64,000 nucleotides of DNA from Gammaproteobacteria bacterium (GTDB taxonomy: Bacteria > Pseudomonadota > Gammaproteobacteria > Ga0077554 > Ga007554), in the NCBI GenBank assembly GCA_021731145.1, contig JAKFXX010000008.1:1-64000 (forward strand). The letters run 5' to 3'. Each line of letters opens with the position of its first letter. The stretch's first letter is position 1. The position numbers and the translations under genes are program-made. Under the pieces are notes generated by a model. The model was given only the letters and a program-made list of their open reading frames with translations. It was not told the DNA's origin and searched no databases. This document shows positions 1 through 7,291 of the stretch, piece after piece.

Positions 1-24
1 AAGGCGGGTTGAGTATTGTTTCAT
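1..24 (-). CDS. 5' end of an unidentified minus-strand gene (partial)
   Basis: On the minus strand an AAGGA ribosome-binding sequence lies seven bases ahead of an ATG at 24. Eight open codons (MKQYSTRL) then run off the left edge. Too little is present to name a product. The AT-rich stretch just upstream would suit a promoter, but no strong -35/-10 pair is evident. Confidence 0.4.
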
Positions 25-153
25 GGCGATATCCTTCGTTCGGTGGCGGCTTTTTTCACTGTAGCAAATTTTTTGCCGCCAGAACAATATCGCAAGCGAT
101 CATTTTCAGGTTTCACATCGTCCATGGCGTAAACGGGGGTTTTTCAGGCAGAG

Positions 154-288
154 TTATGGCTGCAAAGAATCTTCTGCTTCCCGCTCGGTTACTTTCTCTT
201 TACTCTTTAGATTAAGAGCGATAATTGCGCCTGCGAGACCGCCCATCGCGAATGACACTATGATTGCTTCTGCAAGTAACTCTATCAT
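154..288 (-). CDS. small single-pass membrane protein, 44 aa
   Basis: A minus-strand ORF reads MIELLAEAIIVSFAMGGLAG and continues through a charged KSKEKVTEREAED tail. An AGGAAA ribosome-binding sequence lies about eight bases before the ATG. Residues about 5-27 are a continuous hydrophobic, glycine/alanine-rich stretch, so a single inner-membrane helix with a charged cytoplasmic C-terminus is likely. It sits upstream of the partial gene at 24 on the same strand and could be co-transcribed with it. I do not recognise the family. Support comes only from the start signal, membrane segment and plausible codon use. Confidence 0.5.
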   Translation of the reverse strand: MIELLAEAIIVSFAMGGLAGAIIALNLKSKEKVTEREAEDSLQP

Positions 289-555
289 GGCCGTATTTCC
301 TGGATAAAAGACTTGTTTTTGTGCGGAATGCTTTCAAAAAACCGCAAACCGCCTCAATTCATATAGCGGCCGTTTTATACGGAATTTTTAGTGGACAAGA
401 AAAATATTTTATAGAGATTGAAATGATTTGGCTGGGGCGGTGATTTTTTAATCAGGTTATAAATTATTTATCCGTGCTGGACGATATAATATATAAATAA
501 GGGGGCTGGTCCATGGCAGGGAAGGTGTTGTCCTCAACAGAGTGACTGATAATCT

Positions 556-987
556 ATGAAATATAGTATGGTTATGCAGATGAGTTGCTATGAGGCCAAT
601 TTCGAGCGCCTGATGTGGCTTATTCCAGAGGTCCAAGGCATGGAAGGTTTGGCCTTGTCCGAGGGGCGGGACTTGATGGATCTGCAATTAGAAGTTGTAG
701 AGCGTTGCAGGTACACACTGACCATAGCGTTGACCCATTATTTTCGTTCGGACGGAGCATTGGTGTCTGATCCCTATATGAAAATCCGTATTTACCTTGA
801 TGCGAGGGTGGCGGAGGTGTTAAGTTATCAAAATCACCGGTTCCAGCTCTTTCGTCCTTCATATATCCTTGATGAATTGAATTTGTACGAAAAACGGCAA
901 ATCAACAAATTTCTTGGTGAATGGCTGGATTACTGCATTGCTCAGGGGCACAACTTCCTCCCGGAAGCACGATGCACCAAGGCGTAA
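556..987 (+). CDS. DUF1249 family protein (YqiB-like)
   Basis: The 143-residue protein has the length and residue pattern of the DUF1249 family. It is Cys/Tyr-rich at the N-terminus (MSCYEANFERLMWLIP), with conserved LTIALTHYF and IRIYLDARVAEVLSY segments and a C-terminal EKRQINKFLGEWLDYC motif. No signal peptide or membrane helix is seen, so it should be cytoplasmic. The E. coli homologue YqiB sits near nudF and cpdA and its role is not defined. Neither neighbour is visible here, although the partial gene at the left edge is too short to exclude one. The ribosome-binding site is weak, and a second in-frame ATG lies at codon 6. Confidence 0.85.
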   Translation: MKYSMVMQMSCYEANFERLMWLIPEVQGMEGLALSEGRDLMDLQLEVVERCRYTLTIALTHYFRSDGALVSDPYMKIRIYLDARVAEVLSYQNHRFQLFRPSYILDELNLYEKRQINKFLGEWLDYCIAQGHNFLPEARCTKA

Positions 988-1164
988 CATCAAGATTTAT
1001 CCATTTTTCGCCCATCCACATTTTATTCGTTCCTGGTAACCCCTCCAATCGCCGTTTTTAGGTTAAAATAAGGGGCTTTGTTTGCCTGTTTTTCAGGTTC
1101 GAGCTGGTTGCGCGCCTGAAGCGAGGATGACGTGCTTGTTTGTGTAATGGGGTTGAGGGTATCC

Positions 1165-1959
1165 ATGGATAATGTACTTCTGCTAAAGGCGCTAATCCTT
1201 GGCATTATTGAGGGTTTGACCGAGTTTCTTCCGGTATCGTCAACAGGCCATCTGATTATCATGAATGACCTGCTCGATTTCACAGGGGAGCGCGCCAAGA
1301 CGTTTGATATTTTTATCCAGCTCGGTGCGGTATTGGGCGTGGTATGGTGTTACCGGCACAAGGTGCTCAGCGTGCTGGGGGGGCTGAATCAGCCGCCGGC
1401 GCAGCGCTTTGTTTTGAACCTGGCTATCGCTTTCCTTCCGGCGGCATGCGTGGGGTTTTTATTTCATAATGCCATTAAGGCGTATTTGTTTAACCCGGTG
1501 AGCGTTGCTATAGCGCTGATTGTGGGTGGTGTCATTATTCTGCTGATCGAGCGTCGTCAGTTTCAGCCACGGGTGATGAGTGTCGATGACTTACGTCCTA
1601 TGGATGCGTTAAAGGTTGGCCTGGCACAGATGCTGGCGCTCTTTCCGGGGGTGTCGCGCTCTGGATCAACCATTATGGGAGGACTGCTGAGCGGGTTGTC
1701 GCGTACAGCCGCTACGGAGTTTTCATTTTTTCTTGCCATGCCTACCATGTTCGCGGCAACGCTCTATGAGTTATACAAAAGCCGGGCGCTTTTGCATGCG
1801 GAGGATGGAGCAATTTTTGCGACGGGTTTCATCGCCGCTTTTCTGACGGCTCTGGTGGTGGTGAAGTTGTTTCTGGCCTATGTGGCGCGTCATGATTTCA
1901 CGGTGTTTGCCTACTACCGCATTGTTTTTGGTACGCTGGTATTGCTCTATTTCTGGTAA
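1165..1959 (+). CDS. uppP: undecaprenyl-diphosphate phosphatase UppP (BacA)
   Basis: This inner-membrane enzyme dephosphorylates undecaprenyl diphosphate to recycle the lipid carrier for peptidoglycan and O-antigen synthesis; excess gives bacitracin resistance. The two family signatures are plain: the N-terminal [20 protein letters not shown] segment with its catalytic glutamates, and [13 protein letters not shown] near residue 170. Multiple hydrophobic helices span the protein. The ATG at 1165 is chosen because the protein then begins [13 protein letters not shown] as in the family and follows a GAGGG-like site. An upstream in-frame ATG at 1132 would add 11 atypical residues. Length is 264 aa, against about 270 usual. 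It is followed after six bases by dedA. Confidence 0.95.
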   Translation: MDNVLLLKALILGIIEGLTEFLPVSSTGHLIIMNDLLDFTGERAKTFDIFIQLGAVLGVVWCYRHKVLSVLGGLNQPPAQRFVLNLAIAFLPAACVGFLFHNAIKAYLFNPVSVAIALIVGGVIILLIERRQFQPRVMSVDDLRPMDALKVGLAQMLALFPGVSRSGSTIMGGLLSGLSRTAATEFSFFLAMPTMFAATLYELYKSRALLHAEDGAIFATGFIAAFLTALVVVKLFLAYVARHDFTVFAYYRIVFGTLVLLYFW

Positions 1960-1965
1960 AGCCCT

Positions 1966-2583
1966 GTGATTGAAAAGATCATTACCCTGCTTGCGGGTTT
2001 TATCATTGCCACCATTTCCCGTTTGGGGTATGGCGGCATTGTGTTGCTTATGGCAATCGAGAGTGCATGTATTCCTTTACCCTCGGAAATCATCATGCCG
2101 TTTGCAGGTTATCTGGTATTTACAGGTGAAATGCAGTTATGGCTGGTGGCGCTGGCGGGCGCGGTGGGTTGTGTGCTGGGTTCACTGGTGGCCTATTATG
2201 TCGGCGCATGGGGTGGGCGGCCTCTTGTTGAAAAATATGGCAAATACATTCTCGTGTCGCATCACGATCTGGCGCTGGCGGACCGCTGGTTTCAACGCTA
2301 CGGTGATATCACTATCTTTGTAGGCCGTTTGCTGCCGGTGATTCGTACTTTTATCGCCTTTCCCGCCGGCATAAGCCGTATGCCGATGGGGCGTTTTGTT
2401 GTTTATACGTTTGTTGGTTCCTATATCTGGTCCTGGGGATTGGCCTGGGTTGGAGTGAAACTTGGTCAAAACTGGAATACACTGGGCGTTTATTTCCATC
2501 GCTTCGATGCGATCATCGGCGTTATCCTGGTGATTGCTCTTGTCTGGTATGTGCGCCGCCACCTCAATCACCGCAAGCTCTGA
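1966..2583 (+). CDS. DedA family membrane protein
   Basis: This 205-residue integral membrane protein has the DedA/SNARE-associated (VTT) arrangement. Residues 30-52 carry the conserved ESACIPLPSEIIMPFAGYLV segment, and FVGRLLPVIRTFIAFPAG lies near residues 120-140. Hydrophobic helices occur at both ends. DedA proteins are linked to flipping or recycling of polyisoprenyl and phospholipid carriers at the inner membrane. The six-base spacing behind uppP suggests translational coupling and a shared role in lipid-carrier turnover. The start is GTG; no better ATG occurs before the first conserved residues. Confidence 0.92.
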   Translation: MIEKIITLLAGFIIATISRLGYGGIVLLMAIESACIPLPSEIIMPFAGYLVFTGEMQLWLVALAGAVGCVLGSLVAYYVGAWGGRPLVEKYGKYILVSHHDLALADRWFQRYGDITIFVGRLLPVIRTFIAFPAGISRMPMGRFVVYTFVGSYIWSWGLAWVGVKLGQNWNTLGVYFHRFDAIIGVILVIALVWYVRRHLNHRKL

Positions 2584-2788
2584 TTCATTTCTGTTTTTCC
2601 CGTTGTAACTCTTTGATTATCCCATCGTAAAATACGCGATAGCGTTTTGTGCGCACAGATTGCGCCTCTCCCCGCCTTTCTTGACGAGATCCCCCGTTAA
2701 AGTTTTGTAACCTTCTGCCGCTGATTAGCGGGGTAGGTTTCATTTGCTGTTTCGTTGTGTTTCCGTTTGGGAAAAGGACACTCTATAT

Positions 2789-4786
2789 ATGTTATCTCTG
2801 ATCAACCGCATTTCTGTGCTTAATCGTCTTCCTGTTCTGGCCAAGGTGAATTTGACCATCGCTGTGATCTTTTTACTGGTAGTAGGTTCGGTGACGTTTT
2901 ATTCCGGTACGAGTGAAAAAGCGCGCATCCTGGATCTGGCTAAGAGCCACACCAAGGACATGACAAATTCTTACTTTGATGCCCTGAATACCCTGATGCT
3001 GACGGGCACCATGTCGCAACGCGACATCTTGCGCAAGAAGGCGTTAAAGAGGCACGGTGTTTTGGATGCGCGTGTCGTGCGCGGCGAGCCCGTTAATAAT
3101 CAATTTGGGCCGGGACGTACCGAGGAAAAGCCGGTTGACGAGCTGGACTTTAAGGCGCTGCGTGGCGAGGAGGTTGTTCAGGTGGATCAACGTCAGGAAG
3201 GCCGTGCGTTGACAGTGGTTACTCCCTTCCGGGCTACGGAAAACACCAATGATGTAAATTGCCTTGCCTGTCATAACGTGCCATCCGGTAGCGTGAACGG
3301 CGCAGTACGAGTCACTTATTCACTGGCAGATATGGACGCTACGGTAGAGCGTGACTTATGGATTGGGGCAGGCGCGAATCTAGTGTTAATGACGCTGGGA
3401 TTGATCATAGCCAGCTTCCTGTTACGCGGCTGGATTACCCGGCCCCTGGCGGGATTGATTGATGTTGTGACACGGCGGTCCAATGGCGATATTGGCGCGC
3501 GTGCTAACGTATCCAGCGCCGATGAAATAGGTCATCTGGGGCAGGCATTCAATGCCATGGCTGACAAAATGGATGAAGCAGATGCGCGCGAACGAGAGGC
3601 CACGCAGGATCTCAGAAATAAAGTAAATATCCTTCTTGATGTGGTGAATAAGGCTGCGAAGGGTGATTTGACGGGAAAGATCACCTTTGCTGGTGATGAT
3701 GCAATAGGCGAACTCGCTACGGGACTGCAGGGTATGGTTGATAATTTGAGATCATCCATCGAAGAAAAACATGTGGCGATGGATGATCTTAAGACTAAAG
3801 TGGATAGCATTTCCTCGGTGGTGGCTAAGGCCGCGGAAGGCGATTTGACAGGAAAAATACAGGTACGCGGTGAAGATGCCATTGGGCAATTAGCTACCGG
3901 CGTGCAGCGTATGATGGATAACCTGAACGTTCTGGTGGCACAGGTACAGCGATCAGGGATTCAAGTGACATCATCCAGTACGGAGATCGCAGCCACCGCA
4001 CGGCAGCAGGAGGCGACGATGACCGAGCAGGTCGCGACGGTGAATGAGATCGTGGCGACATCGACAGAGATTTCCGCAACCACGAAAGAGCTGACAAATA
4101 CCATGGACGCGGTTTCCAGGGTGGCGGAAAGTACGGCCGAGTCTGCGGCCAACGGCCAGGATTCACTGGTGAAGATGGAAGATACCATGCGCAAAATGGT
4201 CGAGGCATCGGCTTCCATTGCGTCCAAGCTCGAAGTGCTCAGCGAAAAGGCCAGCAACATCAATACAGTGGTTACGACTATCTCCAAAGTGGCCGATCAG
4301 ACAAATCTGCTTTCTCTGAATGCGGCAATTGAGGCGGAGAAGGCTGGCGAATATGGCCTTGGATTCTCGGTTGTTGCAACAGAAATCCGCCGTCTTGCCG
4401 ATCAGACTGCGGTCGCCACATGGGATATCGAGCAGATGATCAAGGAGATGCAATCCGCGGTAAACGCAGGTGTGATGAGTGTCGATAAATTCTCCGATGA
4501 GGTACGCCGTAGCGTTGAGGATGTGCGCCAGGTTGGAGGACAATTGACGCATATTATCGATCAAGTGCAAGCGTTAACGCCACGCTTTGAGATGGTTAAT
4601 GACAGCATGCATCAACAATCGCAGGGTGCCGACCAGATTAAACAGGCGATTGTCCAGTTGAGCGAGTCGGCGCAGCAGACAGTGGAATCGTTACGTCAGT
4701 CAAATGTCGTCATAGATCGGCTGAATGATGCGGCTCATGGTTTGCAGAACGGTGTTTCGCGCTTCAAGGTTCTGGGCGCATCTTGA
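2789..4786 (+). CDS. wspA: WspA-like methyl-accepting receptor with periplasmic haem-c motif
   Basis: This 665-aa transmembrane chemoreceptor heads a Wsp-type operon. A first membrane helix spans residues about 22-40. The periplasmic domain (41-190) contains C158-L-A-C161-H162, a covalent haem-c attachment motif, followed by VPSGSVNGAVRVTYSL, in the style of single-haem Cache/PAS-like sensor domains. A second helix at about 191-212 leads into a HAMP domain and then two tandem HAMP-like units containing DLTGKI. The cytoplasmic hairpin includes ISKVADQTNLLSLNAAIEAE and EYGLGFSVVATEIRRLADQT, the WspA class signature. The start at 2789 follows AAAAGGACA; an ATG at 2744 is less likely. The haem motif suggests redox or ligand sensing rather than plain surface sensing (inference). 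Confidence 0.9.
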   Translation: MLSLINRISVLNRLPVLAKVNLTIAVIFLLVVGSVTFYSGTSEKARILDLAKSHTKDMTNSYFDALNTLMLTGTMSQRDILRKKALKRHGVLDARVVRGEPVNNQFGPGRTEEKPVDELDFKALRGEEVVQVDQRQEGRALTVVTPFRATENTNDVNCLACHNVPSGSVNGAVRVTYSLADMDATVERDLWIGAGANLVLMTLGLIIASFLLRGWITRPLAGLIDVVTRRSNGDIGARANVSSADEIGHLGQAFNAMADKMDEADAREREATQDLRNKVNILLDVVNKAAKGDLTGKITFAGDDAIGELATGLQGMVDNLRSSIEEKHVAMDDLKTKVDSISSVVAKAAEGDLTGKIQVRGEDAIGQLATGVQRMMDNLNVLVAQVQRSGIQVTSSSTEIAATARQQEATMTEQVATVNEIVATSTEISATTKELTNTMDAVSRVAESTAESAANGQDSLVKMEDTMRKMVEASASIASKLEVLSEKASNINTVVTTISKVADQTNLLSLNAAIEAEKAGEYGLGFSVVATEIRRLADQTAVATWDIEQMIKEMQSAVNAGVMSVDKFSDEVRRSVEDVRQVGGQLTHIIDQVQALTPRFEMVNDSMHQQSQGADQIKQAIVQLSESAQQTVESLRQSNVVIDRLNDAAHGLQNGVSRFKVLGAS

Positions 4787-4812
4787 ATCCTTCGATAAGC
4801 GGAGCTGCTGAA

Positions 4813-5334
4813 ATGATGTTGCTGCTGTTTGTGATTGACAGGGATAGCTACGGGCTTGATGCGACCCAGGTCGTTGAGGTTATACCTTATGTTACTTTGA
4901 AGGAGGTTCCACGTACGCCAGATTATGTGGCGGGTTTGCTCAACTACCGGGGAAAGAGCGTCCCGGTCATTGATCTGACAGTGCTAATGACAGGAAATGC
5001 TTCGCGTGCCTGGTTGAGCAGCCGGATTGTTTTGGTAAGTTACCGGGATGATAGCAAGGCATCCCATCTTCTCGCATTATTAGCGGAAAGAATTTCTACG
5101 ACCATTAAGTTGCCTGAGTCAGCGTTTTCCCCGTCGGGGGTGGACACGGGTGAGACGGAATTCCTTGGGGACGTCGCAGTCTATCAAGGAAATATCATTC
5201 AGCGTATTAATATAGGAAAATTATTGCCCGTACAGGTGCATAGGATGTTTTTTTCTTCGGGGAGCGAAACAGCCAGTGCTGAAAATGATAGCGGGGGATA
5301 CGTTAATGATAGCAACAATAGAAACCCTGCTTGA
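4813..5334 (+). CDS. wspB: WspB-like CheW coupling protein
   Basis: A single CheW domain with the N-terminal MMLLLFVIDRDSYGLDATQV pattern, a central VAGLLNYRGKSVPVIDL motif and a C-terminal RINIGKLLPV segment. CheW proteins bridge receptors and the histidine kinase. The ATG at 4813 is chosen because GGAG lies eight bases upstream and the product then starts at the conserved beta strand. A TTG at 4783 overlapping the wspA stop is the alternative. The 3' end overlaps wspC by 29 bases, consistent with translational coupling inside the operon. Confidence 0.9.
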   Translation: MMLLLFVIDRDSYGLDATQVVEVIPYVTLKEVPRTPDYVAGLLNYRGKSVPVIDLTVLMTGNASRAWLSSRIVLVSYRDDSKASHLLALLAERISTTIKLPESAFSPSGVDTGETEFLGDVAVYQGNIIQRINIGKLLPVQVHRMFFSSGSETASAENDSGGYVNDSNNRNPA

Positions 5335-6586
5335 AAAGACCATTGGGCTGGACAGCGCCTCTGTAGGCTCCGCTACTGTTATGAGAGCGGTGCGCCGACG
5401 CATGGAGTTGTGCCAAGTAGATGATGACGATGCTTATCTCGTGTTGTTGAGGGATTCCTCGAGCGAGTTGCAGGAGCTGATTGACGAGGTCACCGTCCCT
5501 GAAACCTGGTTTTTTCGCGATCTCGAACCTTTTCGCTTGCTTGCCGAGCATGTTTCTCAGGTATGGCTCCCCGCCAATGACGGAAGGGTTTTGCGTGCCT
5601 TAAGTGTTCCCTGCTCGAGCGGTGAAGAGCCATATTCAATCGCCATGGTATTGGCTGATATAGGTCTGGAACCAGGGAGGTTTCGCATTGATGCAGTGGA
5701 TATTAGTACACGCATAGTGAGCCGGGCGAAGCGTGGCATCTATGGACGGAATTCATTTCGTGGAGATGAGGGAGATGCGCGTGACCGCTATTTTAAAGAA
5801 GTTGATGACAGCTATGAATTGAACGAGATTATTCGCGGCTCAGTCAATTTCAGGTGTGGAAATGTTCTTGATGATGGATTTCTGTTCGGTAGTGAGATGT
5901 ACGATGTCATATTTTGCCGTAATCTCCTTATTTATTTTGACCGTCCAACTCAGGCTAGAGCATTAAGAAAGCTGCATGGATTGTTGACGCCAAGTGGATT
6001 GATTTTTTTGGGTCATGCTGAAGGTGGTTGTGTTGATAATGCGTTGTTCAGTTTTATGCGCCGTAGCGGCGCATTCGCCTATCTTAAAAATATTCCACCC
6101 AACGAATATTCTTCCTCCTGTGACCCATCTCTCCCGGTAAAAGCGCGTGACATTTCAAGCGTGCAGATTAAATCACCTCCACGGCGGATGTTTACCACCA
6201 AGTCGAGTAAGGTTGGTACGTTGTTAAAATCCGATTTAACCACGCTGCGAACAGAGGAGGATATGATAAAGGAGGCCAGGCGGCATGCCGATCAGGGAGA
6301 ATTGGCATTGGCCGCGGCCCTGTGTGAGGATTGTCTAAGGAATTATTCCTGTTCGGCCCCCGCTTATTATCTTTTGGGTGTGATACGTGAGGCGGAAGGG
6401 AATTCTATTTTGGCGAATGAGCTATTCCACAAGGCAGTTTATCTTGATCCGAAACACTATCAGGCGCTGATTCATCTTGCCATGTATGCCGAGAAACAAG
6501 GTGACATGAAGTCTGGGGCGAGTTATCGCTCGCGTGCCCAGAGAATCATGATGGTGAATGATGAAGCAGATGTCAGGCTCTCCTAA
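5306..6586 (+). CDS. wspC: WspC-like CheR methyltransferase with TPR tail
   Basis: A chemoreceptor glutamate methyltransferase using S-adenosylmethionine. An N-terminal helical CheR_N region is followed by the SAM-binding core with VPCSSGEEPYSIAM near residue 100 and DVIFCRNLLIYFDR near residue 200. A linker and a C-terminal TPR-like region (about 330-420: GELALAAALCEDCL, YLLGVIREAEG) match the WspC architecture. The ATG at 5306 follows GGGGGA and is preferred to a start at 5276; it overlaps the 3' end of wspB. Its expected substrate is the upstream receptor, setting adaptation together with the CheB at 10023. Confidence 0.92.
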   Translation: MIATIETLLEKTIGLDSASVGSATVMRAVRRRMELCQVDDDDAYLVLLRDSSSELQELIDEVTVPETWFFRDLEPFRLLAEHVSQVWLPANDGRVLRALSVPCSSGEEPYSIAMVLADIGLEPGRFRIDAVDISTRIVSRAKRGIYGRNSFRGDEGDARDRYFKEVDDSYELNEIIRGSVNFRCGNVLDDGFLFGSEMYDVIFCRNLLIYFDRPTQARALRKLHGLLTPSGLIFLGHAEGGCVDNALFSFMRRSGAFAYLKNIPPNEYSSSCDPSLPVKARDISSVQIKSPPRRMFTTKSSKVGTLLKSDLTTLRTEEDMIKEARRHADQGELALAAALCEDCLRNYSCSAPAYYLLGVIREAEGNSILANELFHKAVYLDPKHYQALIHLAMYAEKQGDMKSGASYRSRAQRIMMVNDEADVRLS

Positions 6587-6598
6587 GAGTTAATAATT

Positions 6599-7291
6599 AT
6601 GGATAATGACTTTAACATCAATGATTGCTGGAACAAGATCGGTGTGTGGGGCCGTGAGGTGCCACGATGTCCTGAGCTGGAGGGCGTCGTTCATTGCATT
6701 AACTGTAATGTCTATGCCGATGCAGGGCGAAGATTATTGGATCGTAATGCCCCCGCTGAATATATAGGTGAAAGGACGGAGGAGGTAGCCAAGGAGGCAA
6801 AAAAAACCCAGGAGCGTAATACCTCGTCGGTGGTTGTTTTTAGGGTGGGTGATGAGTGGCTTGGATTGCCGACAAATTTATTTCAAGAGGTGGTCGAATT
6901 TCGCAAGATACATAGTATTCCACACCGTCGTGGCAAGATATTGCGTGGTTTGGTGAACATACGTGGCGAGTTGCAGTTGTGTGTTTCTCTCGGACAATTG
7001 CTCGGCATCCAGCGCGGGGAGGTGCATGGCAATAATGTTGTCAATGGCGTCTATGAACGTATGATGCTGATCGCCAAAGGTGATGCCCGTTACGTGTTTC
7101 CGGTGGGGGAGGTAAGGGGTATTCTGCGGTATACCCACCTGGAATTGTTAAGCCAGCCAGCTACGGCGGCACATGATGCCAAGAATTATTTGTGCGGCAT
7201 GTTGCACTGGAAAGAAAAAGGGCAGGAGAGGCACATTGGTTGCCTGGATGAAAATCTACTGTTTCCCTCCCTTGAGCGGGGGATTGCATGA
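6599..7291 (+). CDS. wspD: WspD-like CheW protein with cysteine-rich N-terminus
   Basis: This is the second CheW-type coupling protein of the operon, 230 aa. The N-terminal DCWNKIGVWG...CPELEGVVHCINCNVY region with four cysteines is typical of WspD and might bind metal (inference). The CheW domain occupies about residues 75-225 (VVVFRVGDEWLGLP, LRGLVNIRGELQLCVSLGQL, YLCGMLHWKEK). The stop overlaps the wspE start by four bases (ATGA). Two CheW paralogues in one operon are normal for Wsp systems. Confidence 0.9.
   Translation: MDNDFNINDCWNKIGVWGREVPRCPELEGVVHCINCNVYADAGRRLLDRNAPAEYIGERTEEVAKEAKKTQERNTSSVVVFRVGDEWLGLPTNLFQEVVEFRKIHSIPHRRGKILRGLVNIRGELQLCVSLGQLLGIQRGEVHGNNVVNGVYERMMLIAKGDARYVFPVGEVRGILRYTHLELLSQPATAAHDAKNYLCGMLHWKEKGQERHIGCLDENLLFPSLERGIA

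Noticed and set aside
9-215. A 68-codon plus-strand ORF at the left edge
   Set aside because: It has no ribosome-binding site, reads across the spacer and opposite the 44-aa minus-strand gene, and has no recognisable features.
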